In this document: positions 8,085-17,367 of the stretch, in pieces
Layout of the letters: each line of letters begins with the position of its first letter
How positions within the stretch are numbered: the stretch's first letter is position 1
Source of the DNA: Actinomycetes bacterium
GTDB taxonomy: Bacteria; Actinomycetota; Acidimicrobiia; Acidimicrobiales; RAAP-2
Assembly: GCA_021794655.1 (NCBI GenBank)
Contig: JAJYQJ010000095.1
Coordinates: forward strand, 1 to 40,540
Direction of reading: 5' to 3'
Length of the DNA stretch: 40,540 nucleotides
Notes under the pieces: generated by a model
Told to the model about the DNA's origin: nothing
Database searches by the model: none
What the model saw: the letters and a program-made list of their open reading frames with translations, nothing else
Program-made: the position numbers and the translations under genes

Positions 8085-10874
8085 TCAACGACGGTACCAG
8101 TTCCGGTCCCAAGAGTCGTAACGATCGTATCGATTGTGCGAATGGCATCGGTCACACTCGCTGAACCACGGCGGGCAGAGCGCCCCGCACGAACCGCATC
8201 TACCGTAGCGATTTGTCCTGATGGCCCTCTCGACGAGTCGGGCGGCTTGTTCAGAGGCCTGCTCTTCCGCGGCGGTCGCTTCGGCGTGGGTGATACCGCC
8301 TATTCCGGGAAAGGCGAGCGTGAACCATCGTAGGAGGCTGGCTAAACGAGCGGAGTCTTCGGCGTCTTCTAAGCGCACGTTCTTGGTTGCTATCCGATTG
8401 AGGAGCGGGCGGAGCGACGTGGACGAACTACATATGCACTTCGCGGCCGATCCGAGGAGCACCGCATCGCTTCTATCTGGATCGGCCGGCGCGCGGCAGA
8501 GTCGCCAGGCGTCGTCGATACTTATCCTGTCCAGATCGCCGCCGAGGGCTGTCTTGACGACGTCGAGCCGTTGGCGCATCAAAGTAGTTCTGACCGCTCT
8601 CAGCCAAGGCTTAGACCTACTCACGCGCTCACCGGCGAGTTCGAACGCTTTGAGATGCAAGACGAGCTCAGACGGTTTGTTGACATCGAAGTCAGCGAGA
8701 CGGGGACCGAAGATCGCGTGTCGAACGACACGATGACCCATGACGTCGCCGGTTATAACCGTACGGGGAACGAGGGACCTCTCGACGAGTGACGCGTCGG
8801 GAGAAAAACCGACGTGGCCGCTCAAGACGGTTACGTCGCCGGCTCCGGCCATCGAGAACCGACCTGCGCGCCCGGCAATCTGGGCTATCTCCCAACTTTC
8901 GAGCGGGCGTCGTGACGAGCCGTCAAACTTACTCGTCTCCGCAAAGCAGACCATCTTTGCGGGCATGTTGATGCCGTGCCCGATCACGTCTGTCGCGACG
9001 ATTACATCTGCACTGCCGGAGGTGAAGCGAGCTATCTCGACTCGTCTGGCGCCGGGCGGCATCGCACCGTAGAGCACCGCGACCCGACCGGGTTGATGCT
9101 GATCGATCTCGCGAGCGAGGCCCAACACCGCCTTTCTCGAGAACGCGACGACGACGGTACCACTTGGCACCTCTGCGACCTGGACTTTTCCGGCGAAACC
9201 AAGCGGTCCGAGCCGGTCGTGGATAAGTATCTCGCTTTCGGGGAATGCGGCGGTGGCGAGCGGGAGTGCGTCGGGTGCACCGCAGAGGCGAATCTCTTCG
9301 TAGGAACCTCCGACTAAGAGTCTCGTCCACGCCGGCCCTCGCTCGGGGTCGGCGGCCCAGTGCAGTTCGTCGAGCACGAGGAGTTCACCGGTCATCGGCG
9401 CCATCTCAGCGGTACAGCACAGAATCGGTGCGTCCGGATTTATCCGCTCCTCACCCGTCACGAGACCGACAACGTCGTCTCGTGTGGCTGCTCTGAGGCG
9501 TTCGTAGGCCTCTTGTGCGAGCATTCGCAATGGTGCGGCGTAAGTGCCGTTGCCTGCCGTGATCAACGCCTCTAAGGCGTCGTGGGTCTTTCCTGAGTTT
9601 GTCGGTCCGAGGTGGGCGACGACTCGCGTTGGATCCACACGGCGCTCGAACAGCTGCACCGACATTGTGTCCGCGAGCAACTCAATCTTTCGTTTCTCTG
9701 CTTTACGTTCTGCCTTACGCGCCACCTTGGGCCTCACCTTGGGCGCCCGTCGACTCTGGGCGTTGGTCTCTGCGGGGCCCTCGGGGTTGGGCCCTCCAGT
9801 CCAAAGCGGTGGAACTGGCGGCGCCACCCCGTCACGTCTCTTGGGCGTCTTGCCGGCCTTGTCCAAGACGCTGCGACGGTGTCTCGCCTTAACCAGCCAT
9901 TCGGGGGGATCTGCAGCTATATCTGCGACGACGAGCACCTGCACGTTCCAACGGTTCTCACGGCCGTAGCGAGTCTTGACGTTGACTTCGTAGGCGGGGA
10001 GATCCCCTCTGTGGATAGCGCCTCGCACCTGGTTGGGCGACAGGCCGAGCACGACGCCGACCTCCCACGGAGCTAACCAGTCAGGCCCGGTGCTCGAGAG
10101 ACCGAGGGCGGTGCGTGCCGCCGATATCTTCTCACGTTCGCCGGCGATTCGATCCGTTTCACGGCGCTGAGCTTCCTTGCGTTCTTCACGCCGGGCTCGT
10201 GCGTGATCGGTTACCCGCTTCTTCCACGAGCTGTCACTCTCGGAGAGGTGTTCGAAGGTTTCAAGCTCCGTTAGTGGAACATGGACGTCTCTTGAACTGC
10301 CGAGATTGAACAGGTCTCGAACTACGTACTGTGCGACACCGAGGCGGGTCGCAGCCTCGGCCTGACTAACTCGCACGACGACGCGAGGAGCCGTCTTGCT
10401 ACGTTCGACCTTGGCATCTTTGCCGGTGTTCTTCCGACGTCTCGGCGCGTTATCGCTCTTAGCCCGCAACGGGATGATTTGGGCGCCACCTGATCCCTTC
10501 GATGCGAGCTGTCGTGACCGCTGTGATCCAACCTGCGATCCAACCTGTGATCCAAGGCGCCCGCGAACCTCTCGGGCCTTCCGGGCACGCTCGAGGATCT
10601 CACCAGTTGATACGTGGGAGAGAAACTCTGGGTCGATCGAGTAGTCACCGAGAGAAAAGATGGCGGAAGAGAGGCGCGCAAGTATCCTCTCTCGACTGTC
10701 GAGACGGTTGCGTCGCAGAGCGTTGATCCCGGAGTCGAGCGCCGATGCTAGTTCGGCGGGGATGGACTCCCCGTCTCCGTAGCGCCTTGCGAGACCGACA
10801 AGATCGCTGACACCGGTGTCTCCGAGATCGAGCATCTTTCTTGCGTCTTCAATCGACATCAGCGACCTACTCAT
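8085..10874 (-). CDS. SUV3-like DExH RNA helicase with N-terminal HTH modules and C-terminal zinc ribbon
   Basis: This is a 929-residue superfamily 2 helicase. The motor (about 415-690) has the SUV3-specific Walker A GPTNSGKT (423-430), the DExH box DELH (502-505), the motif III region LCGAPDALPL, motif V VIVATDVIGHGINMP and motif VI QIAGRAGRF, with a SUV3-type C-terminal helical part. SUV3 enzymes unwind RNA with 3' overhangs and partner with exoribonucleases. The N-terminal ~400 residues hold two helix-turn-helix-like segments (SQAEAATRLGVAQYVVRDLF near 170-190 and APWEVGVVLGLSPNQVRGAI near 268-287), separated by basic and charged helices and a GSQVGSQVGSQ tract. The C-terminus ends in a zinc ribbon (C893, C896, C907, C910) and an Arg/Tyr/Asp-rich tail. 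It is 32 bp upstream of nothing else in its own direction; the hydrolase gene precedes it. The role of the extra modules is unknown. Confidence 0.85.
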   Translation of the reverse strand: MSRSLMSIEDARKMLDLGDTGVSDLVGLARRYGDGESIPAELASALDSGINALRRNRLDSRERILARLSSAIFSLGDYSIDPEFLSHVSTGEILERARKAREVRGRLGSQVGSQVGSQRSRQLASKGSGGAQIIPLRAKSDNAPRRRKNTGKDAKVERSKTAPRVVVRVSQAEAATRLGVAQYVVRDLFNLGSSRDVHVPLTELETFEHLSESDSSWKKRVTDHARARREERKEAQRRETDRIAGEREKISAARTALGLSSTGPDWLAPWEVGVVLGLSPNQVRGAIHRGDLPAYEVNVKTRYGRENRWNVQVLVVADIAADPPEWLVKARHRRSVLDKAGKTPKRRDGVAPPVPPLWTGGPNPEGPAETNAQSRRAPKVRPKVARKAERKAEKRKIELLADTMSVQLFERRVDPTRVVAHLGPTNSGKTHDALEALITAGNGTYAAPLRMLAQEAYERLRAATRDDVVGLVTGEERINPDAPILCCTAEMAPMTGELLVLDELHWAADPERGPAWTRLLVGGSYEEIRLCGAPDALPLATAAFPESEILIHDRLGPLGFAGKVQVAEVPSGTVVVAFSRKAVLGLAREIDQHQPGRVAVLYGAMPPGARRVEIARFTSGSADVIVATDVIGHGINMPAKMVCFAETSKFDGSSRRPLESWEIAQIAGRAGRFSMAGAGDVTVLSGHVGFSPDASLVERSLVPRTVITGDVMGHRVVRHAIFGPRLADFDVNKPSELVLHLKAFELAGERVSRSKPWLRAVRTTLMRQRLDVVKTALGGDLDRISIDDAWRLCRAPADPDRSDAVLLGSAAKCICSSSTSLRPLLNRIATKNVRLEDAEDSARLASLLRWFTLAFPGIGGITHAEATAAEEQASEQAARLVERAIRTNRYGRCGSCGALCPPWFSECDRCHSHNRYDRYDSWDRNWYRR

Positions 10875-10906
10875 AACAAAGTTGAGCTTCTCACATCGAT
10901 GTCACA

Positions 10907-11971
10907 TCAGCGACACTGCGCCGGTAGTGGGGTGCGGGCTCCGAGTTCCAGCGACAGCGGCGGGAGGGCGCCTGGAGCGAGCGAGCGCGAGATGGCCGCT
11001 ATCTTCGAACAACGGGACCGGCCGGTCGGAGTGGTTGATTCGAGCGAGCGACGCGACCCGGGGAGGCGACGGGCTCCAATGGTGGCGTCCAAGAATTTGA
11101 GCGTTTCAGCCCGCACGGCGTGGGCGACCGGTGTCGTTCCGATGTAGATCCCGAGGTGGCGGCCACCTTCGACCGTGATGAGAGCCTTGTTCATATCCGC
11201 GAGTTGGTACAACTGGGTGGCCAAGGGATAGAGCCCGGCTTGGTCGGCAGTTCCGACGACGACGAGCAAGGCGCCTGGGGCTCCGGGGTCGATGGGCAGG
11301 TTGACGCCGGGTGGGATCCGTCCGGAGAGAGCTAGGTAGGCCCGGATGTGTGGGTTGTAGAAAGCTGGATCGAGGGCGAGGAGGGCGACGTCGGTCCCAC
11401 CGTCGGACTGGCCGGCGACGGCGATGCGGGTCGGATCGACTTGTCCCCATCTGTCCATAAGGAGCATCTTGATCACAAATGAGATGTCCCAAGCCTCTTC
11501 TATATAGTCGCTCACCGGGGTCCCGGGGAGGGTGTTCGTAGAGTCTGGGAAGGTGGGCGCGGCGACCATGTAACCAGCAGATGCCCACTTGTCGAGAAGA
11601 CGTAGGTAGACGTAGGGATTTGAGTCCCAACCGTGAGCGAAGACGACGAGGGGCAACGCGGTGCGAACTCCGAGCGGACGCAAGATCAACGTGTTCAATA
11701 TCCTCCCGGCCTTGGCGGGCACAGATCCGCGGGCGGGGGTGTCTCGAGTCGGGTCAAAGAACGTGGTGGCCTGTTCGAAGATGCGAAACGAAGGACGATT
11801 TACAACGTGAGGTTGTGGATCTTGGGACCGCCCGAGGTGAGCAGAACGACGAAGCGGCGTGCCTCCAGTCTTCACCGAGCCGGAGCCACTACCTACGGCG
11901 CCGGAGCAACCCGCGAGGAGCGTTGTGGCGAGGAGGATCGATAGGGCGGCTACTACCGATCGCCGGCCCAT
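10907..11971 (-). CDS. Lipoprotein alpha/beta hydrolase
   Basis: The protein has 354 residues with a classic lipoprotein signal, LLAGC, Cys22 being the lipidated residue. The alpha/beta-hydrolase core (about 90-300) shows the oxyanion turn VFAHGWDS, the nucleophile elbow AGQSDGG with Ser189, an acid candidate in GTADQ (D243) and the histidine in GGRHLG (H272), a complete Ser-Asp-His triad. It resembles the dienelactone-hydrolase/polyester-esterase branch, so an extracytoplasmic esterase or lipase is likely, with unknown substrate. The last ~50 residues are low-complexity and basic. It lies 32 bp before the helicase gene and 36 bp after rpmA on the same strand, so it may be read through from the ribosomal-protein promoter. 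Confidence 0.82.
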   Translation of the reverse strand: MGRRSVVAALSILLATTLLAGCSGAVGSGSGSVKTGGTPLRRSAHLGRSQDPQPHVVNRPSFRIFEQATTFFDPTRDTPARGSVPAKAGRILNTLILRPLGVRTALPLVVFAHGWDSNPYVYLRLLDKWASAGYMVAAPTFPDSTNTLPGTPVSDYIEEAWDISFVIKMLLMDRWGQVDPTRIAVAGQSDGGTDVALLALDPAFYNPHIRAYLALSGRIPPGVNLPIDPGAPGALLVVVGTADQAGLYPLATQLYQLADMNKALITVEGGRHLGIYIGTTPVAHAVRAETLKFLDATIGARRLPGSRRSLESTTPTGRSRCSKIAAISRSLAPGALPPLSLELGARTPLPAQCR

Positions 11972-12007
11972 AACGCGATGAGAGGTCCTGCTCGCGTCGT
12001 TGCCCTT

Positions 12008-12259
12008 TCAGCCCGGTAAGACGTCTACGAGCTTTCGACCTTTTCGCTGCCCGAACTTCACGACTCCGTCCATCAGCGCGAACAGCGTGTCGTCTCCGCC
12101 TCTGCCTACGTTGTGGCCGGGGTGAAACTTGGTTCCGCGCTGGCGCACGATGATCGAACCTGCGGGCACGGCGGTGCCGTCGAATACCTTCACGCCCAAT
12201 CGCTGCGCGTTGGAGTCCCGCCCGTTGCGAGTTGATCCTCCACCCTTTGTCTTTGACAT
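12008..12259 (-). CDS. rpmA: 50S ribosomal protein L27
   Basis: The 83-residue protein matches L27 throughout: [20 protein letters not shown] at the N-terminus, [18 protein letters not shown] and [12 protein letters not shown]. The N-terminal tail that reaches the peptidyl-transferase centre starts directly at MSKTKGGG, with no cleavable extension of the Firmicutes type. It follows rplU by 85 bp. obg, the usual next gene, is absent and a hydrolase gene takes its place. Confidence 0.97.
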   Translation of the reverse strand: MSKTKGGGSTRNGRDSNAQRLGVKVFDGTAVPAGSIIVRQRGTKFHPGHNVGRGGDDTLFALMDGVVKFGQRKGRKLVDVLPG

Positions 12260-12344
12260 CTCAAAACTCCTAGCAGTTCAGTTACGCTCAGTTACACTCA
12301 GCTCAGTCACACACTGCGCCGCCGGCGACCGCCGACTTGTGGTC

Positions 12345-12659
12345 TCAGGTTGAAGCCGATATCGAGAGGATCTCGACGGTCGAGTAGTGCTGACGATGGC
12401 CCCAACGCTTGCGCTGATTGGACTTGGACTTATACGTGCCGGCCCGGATCTTCTTTCCGGCCTCTTCTCCGAGAACCTTCGCGGTCACCGTAGACCCCGA
12501 GAGCTCGTCAGGGGTGACGAGGACTGTCTCGCCGTCGACGAGCATCACCGGAGTGAAACTGACCTCGGCGCCTTCTGGCTGGCCCAAGAGCTCCACCCTC
12601 AGGCGCTGGCCCTCTGAGACCCGCTCCTGCTTGCCTCCGGTTTTGATGACTGCGTACAT
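12345..12659 (-). CDS. rplU: 50S ribosomal protein L21
   Basis: The 104-residue protein begins MYAVIKTGGKQERV, the L21 signature, and has the conserved basic C-terminal RNA-binding segment KSKSNQRKRWGHRQHYS. L21 binds domain V-proximal 23S rRNA in the large subunit. It is the first gene of the rplU-rpmA pair, with its promoter presumably in the 55 bp to the sortase stop or inside the sortase gene. The 85 bp between rplU and rpmA contain imperfect CTCAGTTAC-like direct repeats without a clear hairpin. Confidence 0.97.
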   Translation of the reverse strand: MYAVIKTGGKQERVSEGQRLRVELLGQPEGAEVSFTPVMLVDGETVLVTPDELSGSTVTAKVLGEEAGKKIRAGTYKSKSNQRKRWGHRQHYSTVEILSISAST

Positions 12660-12714
12660 AAGATGATGAGTCTAGCTCAATTTGGCAACCAGCCGCTAAG
12701 GCGTGGGAATCTCC

Positions 12715-13437
12715 TCAAATGGTTCTCTTGGGCGGTGAGTGGATCACCGGCTGCAGCGGGCTCGCGATGACGATGACGTTGTCTGCGTAGCTACCGCCCC
12801 TCGCCGTCTCGGAGAACGGTCCACCGCAGGTCACGAGGGCCAGCCTCGGAGGTCCCGTAGTCGAGAAAAGGGAGTGGTGGACGATGGTGTTCGGCGTCAA
12901 CCTGGGCGGAGACGAGACGACCCAGGAGCTTTCGATACCACCCCAGTTCAAGATCACCTGATCTCCGGGGGTGAGCTGACCGATCCCGCCGAGCGCACCC
13001 TCACCTTGACCTACCCAGTTGACGTGTCCGGCGAGCAGGGTTACACCAGGCCAACCAGGAGAACGTGTCTGGTGGTCCCATCCAACTTGGTGGACGTCTG
13101 GTGGAATCGCAAGGGTCCCTCCGACCGGACCCTCTGGTATCACGGGTGCTGAGACGTCGAGTGCAGGAATCGTGATCGTTGCGACTTGGTTTGGAACCGT
13201 TGGGTCCCAAGGGACGGACTCGGTGGCGAGCACGAACGGGTCGTTCGTGGATCCGACGTCGCTGGGATTGGAGGACTTGGGCGCCGTCTTTGCATGCGTT
13301 CGTAGTTGATCGCGCGTGGCCGAAGCCGAGCTGTTGGCGAACGACGACCACCCGGCCACTCCGGCGGCGACGATAAGAAGCGCGGCTGCGACACTGCGGA
13401 CAACTCCAAGACTACCCACTGCCCCAAGACTACCCAC
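12715..13437 (-). CDS. Class E/F-like sortase
   Basis: From a GTG at 13437 the protein has 240 residues. A TTG at 13524 would add 29 residues; GTG is preferred for the nearby GGAG and because it leaves room for a divergent promoter. One N-terminal transmembrane helix (VAAALLIVAAGVAGW) is followed by a sortase beta-barrel. Catalytic residues are the His in LLAGHVNW (H138), the Cys in LVTCGGPF (C204) and an Arg in TARGGSYADN (R213). Actinobacterial class E/F sortases join LPxTG-like proteins to peptidoglycan or act as housekeeping transpeptidases. No LPxTG substrate is coded nearby. The start region codes a small duplication, VGSLGAVGSLG. Confidence 0.85.
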   Translation of the reverse strand: MGSLGAVGSLGVVRSVAAALLIVAAGVAGWSSFANSSASATRDQLRTHAKTAPKSSNPSDVGSTNDPFVLATESVPWDPTVPNQVATITIPALDVSAPVIPEGPVGGTLAIPPDVHQVGWDHQTRSPGWPGVTLLAGHVNWVGQGEGALGGIGQLTPGDQVILNWGGIESSWVVSSPPRLTPNTIVHHSLFSTTGPPRLALVTCGGPFSETARGGSYADNVIVIASPLQPVIHSPPKRTI

Positions 13438-13597
13438 TACCTTGGTACTCCACTCCTTCTCCAAAAGATCGCCGTAGTTGAGAGCGATACCTGCGACAAT
13501 AACTCCGATCGGTGAAGAGGGCAATGGCTACGGCGAGGGCGCCGCCGACGCAGATCTGACCAGAAAGTCCGCTAGGGTGAGGGTGAGGAGGGATTTC

Positions 13598-14638
13598 ATG
13601 GATCTCGAGATGGCGGTACGCTACGAGCACATCAGCTCTCGCTCCTACGAGCACCCGGCTGACCGCGCGGCGACTTCAGCTCTCCACTCGGTCCCGATGC
13701 TCGACGCGGTCGTAAAGAAGCTCTCGGACCTTGGCCACGAGCGCCGGCTGGGTCAGGTTGTGATGGGCAACGCGATTAGAATCAACGCGGATCAACTCCC
13801 AGAGGTTTGGAGTCGTTACCAGCACTGCGTCTCGGTGCTCGACCTCGATCGGACTCCACCGCTGTTCGTGTGTAACGAGCCGGTTGCCAATGCGATGACG
13901 ATCGGTTCACACAAGCCGATGGTAGTGGTGAACTCCTCGCTCATAGCGTCCTACACGCCAGACGAGGTCCAAACGGTCCTCGCCCATGAAGTTGGCCACG
14001 TTCTTTCAGAGCACTACCACTACACGACGGCGTTACTGCTCTTGAAGCAGGTCCTGGACGGAGCACTACCTCGCTCACTCTTGCTCGGGTTGCCGGTTCG
14101 CGCAATGTACCTCGCGCTGCTCGAGTGGTCACGAGCCGCGGAGCTATCGGCAGATAGAGCAGCCGCGATCGTGCGCGCAGATCCGCTCGCGCCGTGTCGC
14201 GTCCTCATGCGGCTCGCGGGCGGCGCTCTCCCTGGAATGAGCTTCGATGCGTTCTTGAAGCAGGCGACCGAGTACCACGAGGAAGACGATCTATTCTCTC
14301 GGCATACCCGGTTCTGGACCGAGCTGAACATGACCCACCCGTTTGCCGTACGCCGTGTGAAAGAACTTGTGCTCTGGGTGCAAGCCGGCGACTACGACCG
14401 GATTCGCGCGGGTCAGTACCCACGCCGCGGTGAAGAGCCTCCACCCTCAGCAGAGTTCAACGCGGCCGTAGCTCACTACGGTGAACGCTTCGCGGCGTTC
14501 CTGGAGCGAACCGCCGGGGACGTACAACGCGTCGGTCGTCAGCTTACGGATTGGCTGAAACAGCATACGACTGGGAACTCCGAAACCGAAGAACCGGCTG
14601 ATACCGGAGCCAGAACGCGCCCTGTTACAGACGCTTGA
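13598..14638 (+). CDS. M48-family zinc metallopeptidase
   Basis: The 346-residue protein starts at an ATG with an excellent ribosome-binding site (GAGGAGGG, 6-13 bases upstream); longer in-frame starts are not needed. The zinc motif is HEVGH (H130, E131, H134) and the third ligand is the Glu of RAAELSADRAA (E182). Two moderately hydrophobic stretches between them (TTALLLLKQVL and SLLLGLPVRAMYLALLEW) fit the membrane-associated helices of M48 enzymes such as HtpX. The fold-completing C-terminal region includes TELNMTHPFAVRRVKEL. In the family these peptidases take part in quality control of membrane proteins. The last ~70 residues are polar with low complexity. Confidence 0.87.
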   Translation: MDLEMAVRYEHISSRSYEHPADRAATSALHSVPMLDAVVKKLSDLGHERRLGQVVMGNAIRINADQLPEVWSRYQHCVSVLDLDRTPPLFVCNEPVANAMTIGSHKPMVVVNSSLIASYTPDEVQTVLAHEVGHVLSEHYHYTTALLLLKQVLDGALPRSLLLGLPVRAMYLALLEWSRAAELSADRAAAIVRADPLAPCRVLMRLAGGALPGMSFDAFLKQATEYHEEDDLFSRHTRFWTELNMTHPFAVRRVKELVLWVQAGDYDRIRAGQYPRRGEEPPPSAEFNAAVAHYGERFAAFLERTAGDVQRVGRQLTDWLKQHTTGNSETEEPADTGARTRPVTDA

Positions 14639-14724
14639 GAAAGAACGCACTCTTCGCTGCTTGGGCGATCCATTAAAAGGCGTTCCGAGCTGTTGTACCA
14701 GAACTGCCTGGATTTAATTGCGGC

Positions 14725-16440
14725 TTAGCAGAGTGAACGATCGAGCACGATCCCGCGGCCGTTGCACATCTCACAGACCGTTGAGAGGGACTCGATCAGA
14801 CCCTCTGAGACCCGTTTGCGTGTCATCTCGACGAGGCCAAGCTCTGAGATGTCGAGCACCTGGGTGCGCGTCTTGTCCCGCGCCAACGCGCTTCGAAGAG
14901 CGGACGAGACCTTGTCCCGGTTACCCCTTATCTCCATGTCAATGAAGTCGATCACAATTATCCCGCCGATATCTCGCAGCCTGAGTTGCCTGGCGACCTC
15001 AACGGCTGCTTCCAAATTGTTTCGATACACCGTCTCTTCCAAGTTCGTCTTGCCGACGTTCTTCCCGGTGTTCACGTCGATAACGGTGAGCGCCTCGGTG
15101 CGCTCGATGATCAACGAACCTCCGGAGGGCAGCCACACTTTGCGATCGAGCGCCTTATGAAGCTGTTCGTGGACGTGGTAACGCTCGTAGATCGGGAGCG
15201 GTTCAACCGTTGTGTCGTAGTACTCGACGCGCTCTGCTAGGTCAGGACTCACCGCTTCGACGTAACTTCGAACTTGTTCGAATAGGTCGAGGTCGTCGAT
15301 GATGACGGCCCGGTAGTCGCTGTTGAGCTCTTCTCGTAAGATGCGAACGGCGAGAGGCGGCTCGCTGTATAAGAGGCGCGAGACCGTAGATCCCTTGAAT
15401 GCTTCGTCGATCTTGACCCACTGCTCGAGCAACGAATCGACGTCTCGGCGCAACTCGTCAGGAGTAACTCCTTCAGCCGCGGTCCGCACGATCAGACCGT
15501 GCCCGGGCGGGCGGACGTCGTCGACGATCTTTCGAAGCCTCCTACGCTCGTTGTCCCCTAGGCGTTTGGAGATTCCAAACGTCGAGCTATTGGGGACGAG
15601 TACGGCGAAGCGGCCCGGAAGCGAGACCTCCTGGGTGAGCCGTGCCCCCTTTGCTCCAATCGGGTTCTTGGTCACCTGACATAGAATTGCCTGGCCGGGC
15701 TTTAGAACGTCTTCTATGCGAGGTTCTGCGCTATCAGATGGGGCTCCCCCCTCTATGTCTTCACGGTCGTAGCGGACGTCGCCACGGTACAAGACGGCGT
15801 TCTTCGGGATGCCGATGTCGACGAACGCGGCTTCCATGCCCGGTAGGACGTTTTGCACTCTCCCGCAGTAGATATTTCCGTCGATCTGGGTGGTCTCGTC
15901 GGCGGAACGCGCGACGTAGTGCTCGACGAGCGCGCGACCTTCGATCATCGATATCTGGGTCGCTTGAGGTTCGACGTGGACACACACGAGGTAACGGCCG
16001 ACCGACTTCGCCTTTTTACTCCGCGCCCCCCTTCCCCGGGCTCGCTTGGGGCTGCGAGGATCACCGTCAACCCCTTTATTGACAACCTCTTTAGTGACAA
16101 CCTCTTTAGTGACGACCTCGGGACTGGGCCGATCGGAGGAATCGGACGAGTTCGAGCGAGACTTCGATCGTGGGCGCGAGCGGGATTTCGCGCCGGGGCT
16201 GCCACCGTCGGGCACTCCGCTACGACTGGGCGGTACCTTGACCACCGTGTTCACGGTCGCAGGAGCTGGGCGGGTGTCGCCGATCCGCGGCTTAACGGAC
16301 GGGCCCGACGAAGCGTCTGGGACGGCCTCTAGGGGTACGTCACGCTCTTCTCCGGCGGCGTCATTTAAGTGGGGGGAGCCGTCGGAGACGACACTCGCAG
16401 AAGACCCGGTGTTCGGGCGACCACTTTCGGACTCGGACAT
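14725..16440 (-). CDS. rne: Ribonuclease E/G
   Basis: The 571-residue protein has a ~145-residue disordered N-terminal extension rich in Arg, Ser and Lys, including EVVTK repeated twice plus EVVNK. The S1/RNase E core starts at GRYLVCVHV. S1 motifs IYCGRVQNVLPGMEAAFVDI (190-209) and the 5'-sensor region are present. The catalytic Asp residues are D455 in TVIDVNTG and D498/D501 in IDFIDM. The zinc-link cysteines are CEMC (556-559). The protein stops 12 residues after the zinc link, so it lacks the long C-terminal degradosome scaffold and is arranged like actinobacterial RNase E/G with the disordered part at the N-terminus. It cleaves single-stranded RNA in mRNA decay and rRNA/tRNA processing. 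Confidence 0.93.
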   Translation of the reverse strand: MSESESGRPNTGSSASVVSDGSPHLNDAAGEERDVPLEAVPDASSGPSVKPRIGDTRPAPATVNTVVKVPPSRSGVPDGGSPGAKSRSRPRSKSRSNSSDSSDRPSPEVVTKEVVTKEVVNKGVDGDPRSPKRARGRGARSKKAKSVGRYLVCVHVEPQATQISMIEGRALVEHYVARSADETTQIDGNIYCGRVQNVLPGMEAAFVDIGIPKNAVLYRGDVRYDREDIEGGAPSDSAEPRIEDVLKPGQAILCQVTKNPIGAKGARLTQEVSLPGRFAVLVPNSSTFGISKRLGDNERRRLRKIVDDVRPPGHGLIVRTAAEGVTPDELRRDVDSLLEQWVKIDEAFKGSTVSRLLYSEPPLAVRILREELNSDYRAVIIDDLDLFEQVRSYVEAVSPDLAERVEYYDTTVEPLPIYERYHVHEQLHKALDRKVWLPSGGSLIIERTEALTVIDVNTGKNVGKTNLEETVYRNNLEAAVEVARQLRLRDIGGIIVIDFIDMEIRGNRDKVSSALRSALARDKTRTQVLDISELGLVEMTRKRVSEGLIESLSTVCEMCNGRGIVLDRSLC

Positions 16441-16464
16441 AGGGGATATCCCTTCTCACACAGT

Positions 16465-17367
16465 TCACGACACGCACTCTTTGGTACGCGTTGCGAGCGG
16501 AACGGGCGCGACGCTCGCAGCATCTAAAGGCTCTGACCTGGTTCCTAGACGATCGATCCACTGATTGGTTCGACAAGCCCGAGAGAGCACCAGGTCGTCG
16601 CCGAGCCCTTTGATCAATTCCATGGGACGCAAGCCCCGGGGACGGGTCGCCGTTTCGACGAACAGACGCGCGCGCGGGCTTGAAGACGAGCCCGCGTACA
16701 CCCCCGGACCCGTCGAACATAGAAGATCGAGCACCTGGGGACGGATATCGTCGAACCTCTCGATACCCTTTCTCTCTCTCGTGACAAAGACACGCGAAGC
16801 TCCGAGCAGCCGGTCGACCCGCTCTGCAAGCTGTTCTTCGGACACTTCTCGTACCTCCATCTCCCAAGAACACGATGTTACCTCCTCTTGAAGCGAACCC
16901 GTGCCATCGGCACATAACGCTGCCGCTTGGACGTCGATGCCGTCGGGCAAAAACGCTGATAGGCCCCTTAAGAGCTCCCTAAGGCCCTGTGGGCCTGGTG
17001 AAATAAGATCATCACCCGGATCGACGCGAGAACTTCTTCCAGCGATCCCTCCGGGGTGCGCGCTGTCGATGCCATCGAAAAGCTCCTCTGGAGTGCGTTC
17101 GAGGCGCACGTCGACGTACTCCCCGAGGGACTCACATCCCGTCGGCAGGGCGAGCCCGAATGCGAGCAGTGGGTGGGGGGAGAACCCGCTTGACCAGGCA
17201 ACTCGAATCCCACTGCGCCTCAGCGCTCTCTCCCAGATCCTAGCGACGTCTCGGTGGCTTGTGAAACGCACCTTGCCGAGCTTTGAGTACCGGAGCCTCA
17301 ATCGAGGTGAACGAATGGCCTCGGCCGGGCGACGCTCGGTTCTCTTGGAACTATCTACCTCGCTCAC
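16465..17367 (-). CDS. DUF2344 / TIGR03936 radical-SAM-linked protein
   Basis: I place the start at the GTG at 17367, whose GTGA overlaps the stop of the upstream radical-SAM gene, giving 300 residues; the frame is open further upstream but only as a shadow of that gene. The family core is LRLRYSKLGKVRFTSHRDVA followed by RALRRSGIRVAWSSGFSPHP and GLALPTGCESLGEYVDV. The C-terminal half is more variable. The family is known only as a partner of TIGR03960 radical-SAM enzymes, sometimes fused to them, and is thought to act in RNA modification or processing because of its steady place next to rne/rng. Its biochemical role is not established. Confidence 0.88.
   Translation of the reverse strand: MSEVDSSKRTERRPAEAIRSPRLRLRYSKLGKVRFTSHRDVARIWERALRRSGIRVAWSSGFSPHPLLAFGLALPTGCESLGEYVDVRLERTPEELFDGIDSAHPGGIAGRSSRVDPGDDLISPGPQGLRELLRGLSAFLPDGIDVQAAALCADGTGSLQEEVTSCSWEMEVREVSEEQLAERVDRLLGASRVFVTRERKGIERFDDIRPQVLDLLCSTGPGVYAGSSSSPRARLFVETATRPRGLRPMELIKGLGDDLVLSRACRTNQWIDRLGTRSEPLDAASVAPVPLATRTKECVS

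Noticed and set aside
12265-12320. Imperfect CTCAGTTAC direct repeats between rplU and rpmA
   Set aside because: Too short and degenerate to call a regulatory element, and no L21/L27 leader structure was recognised.
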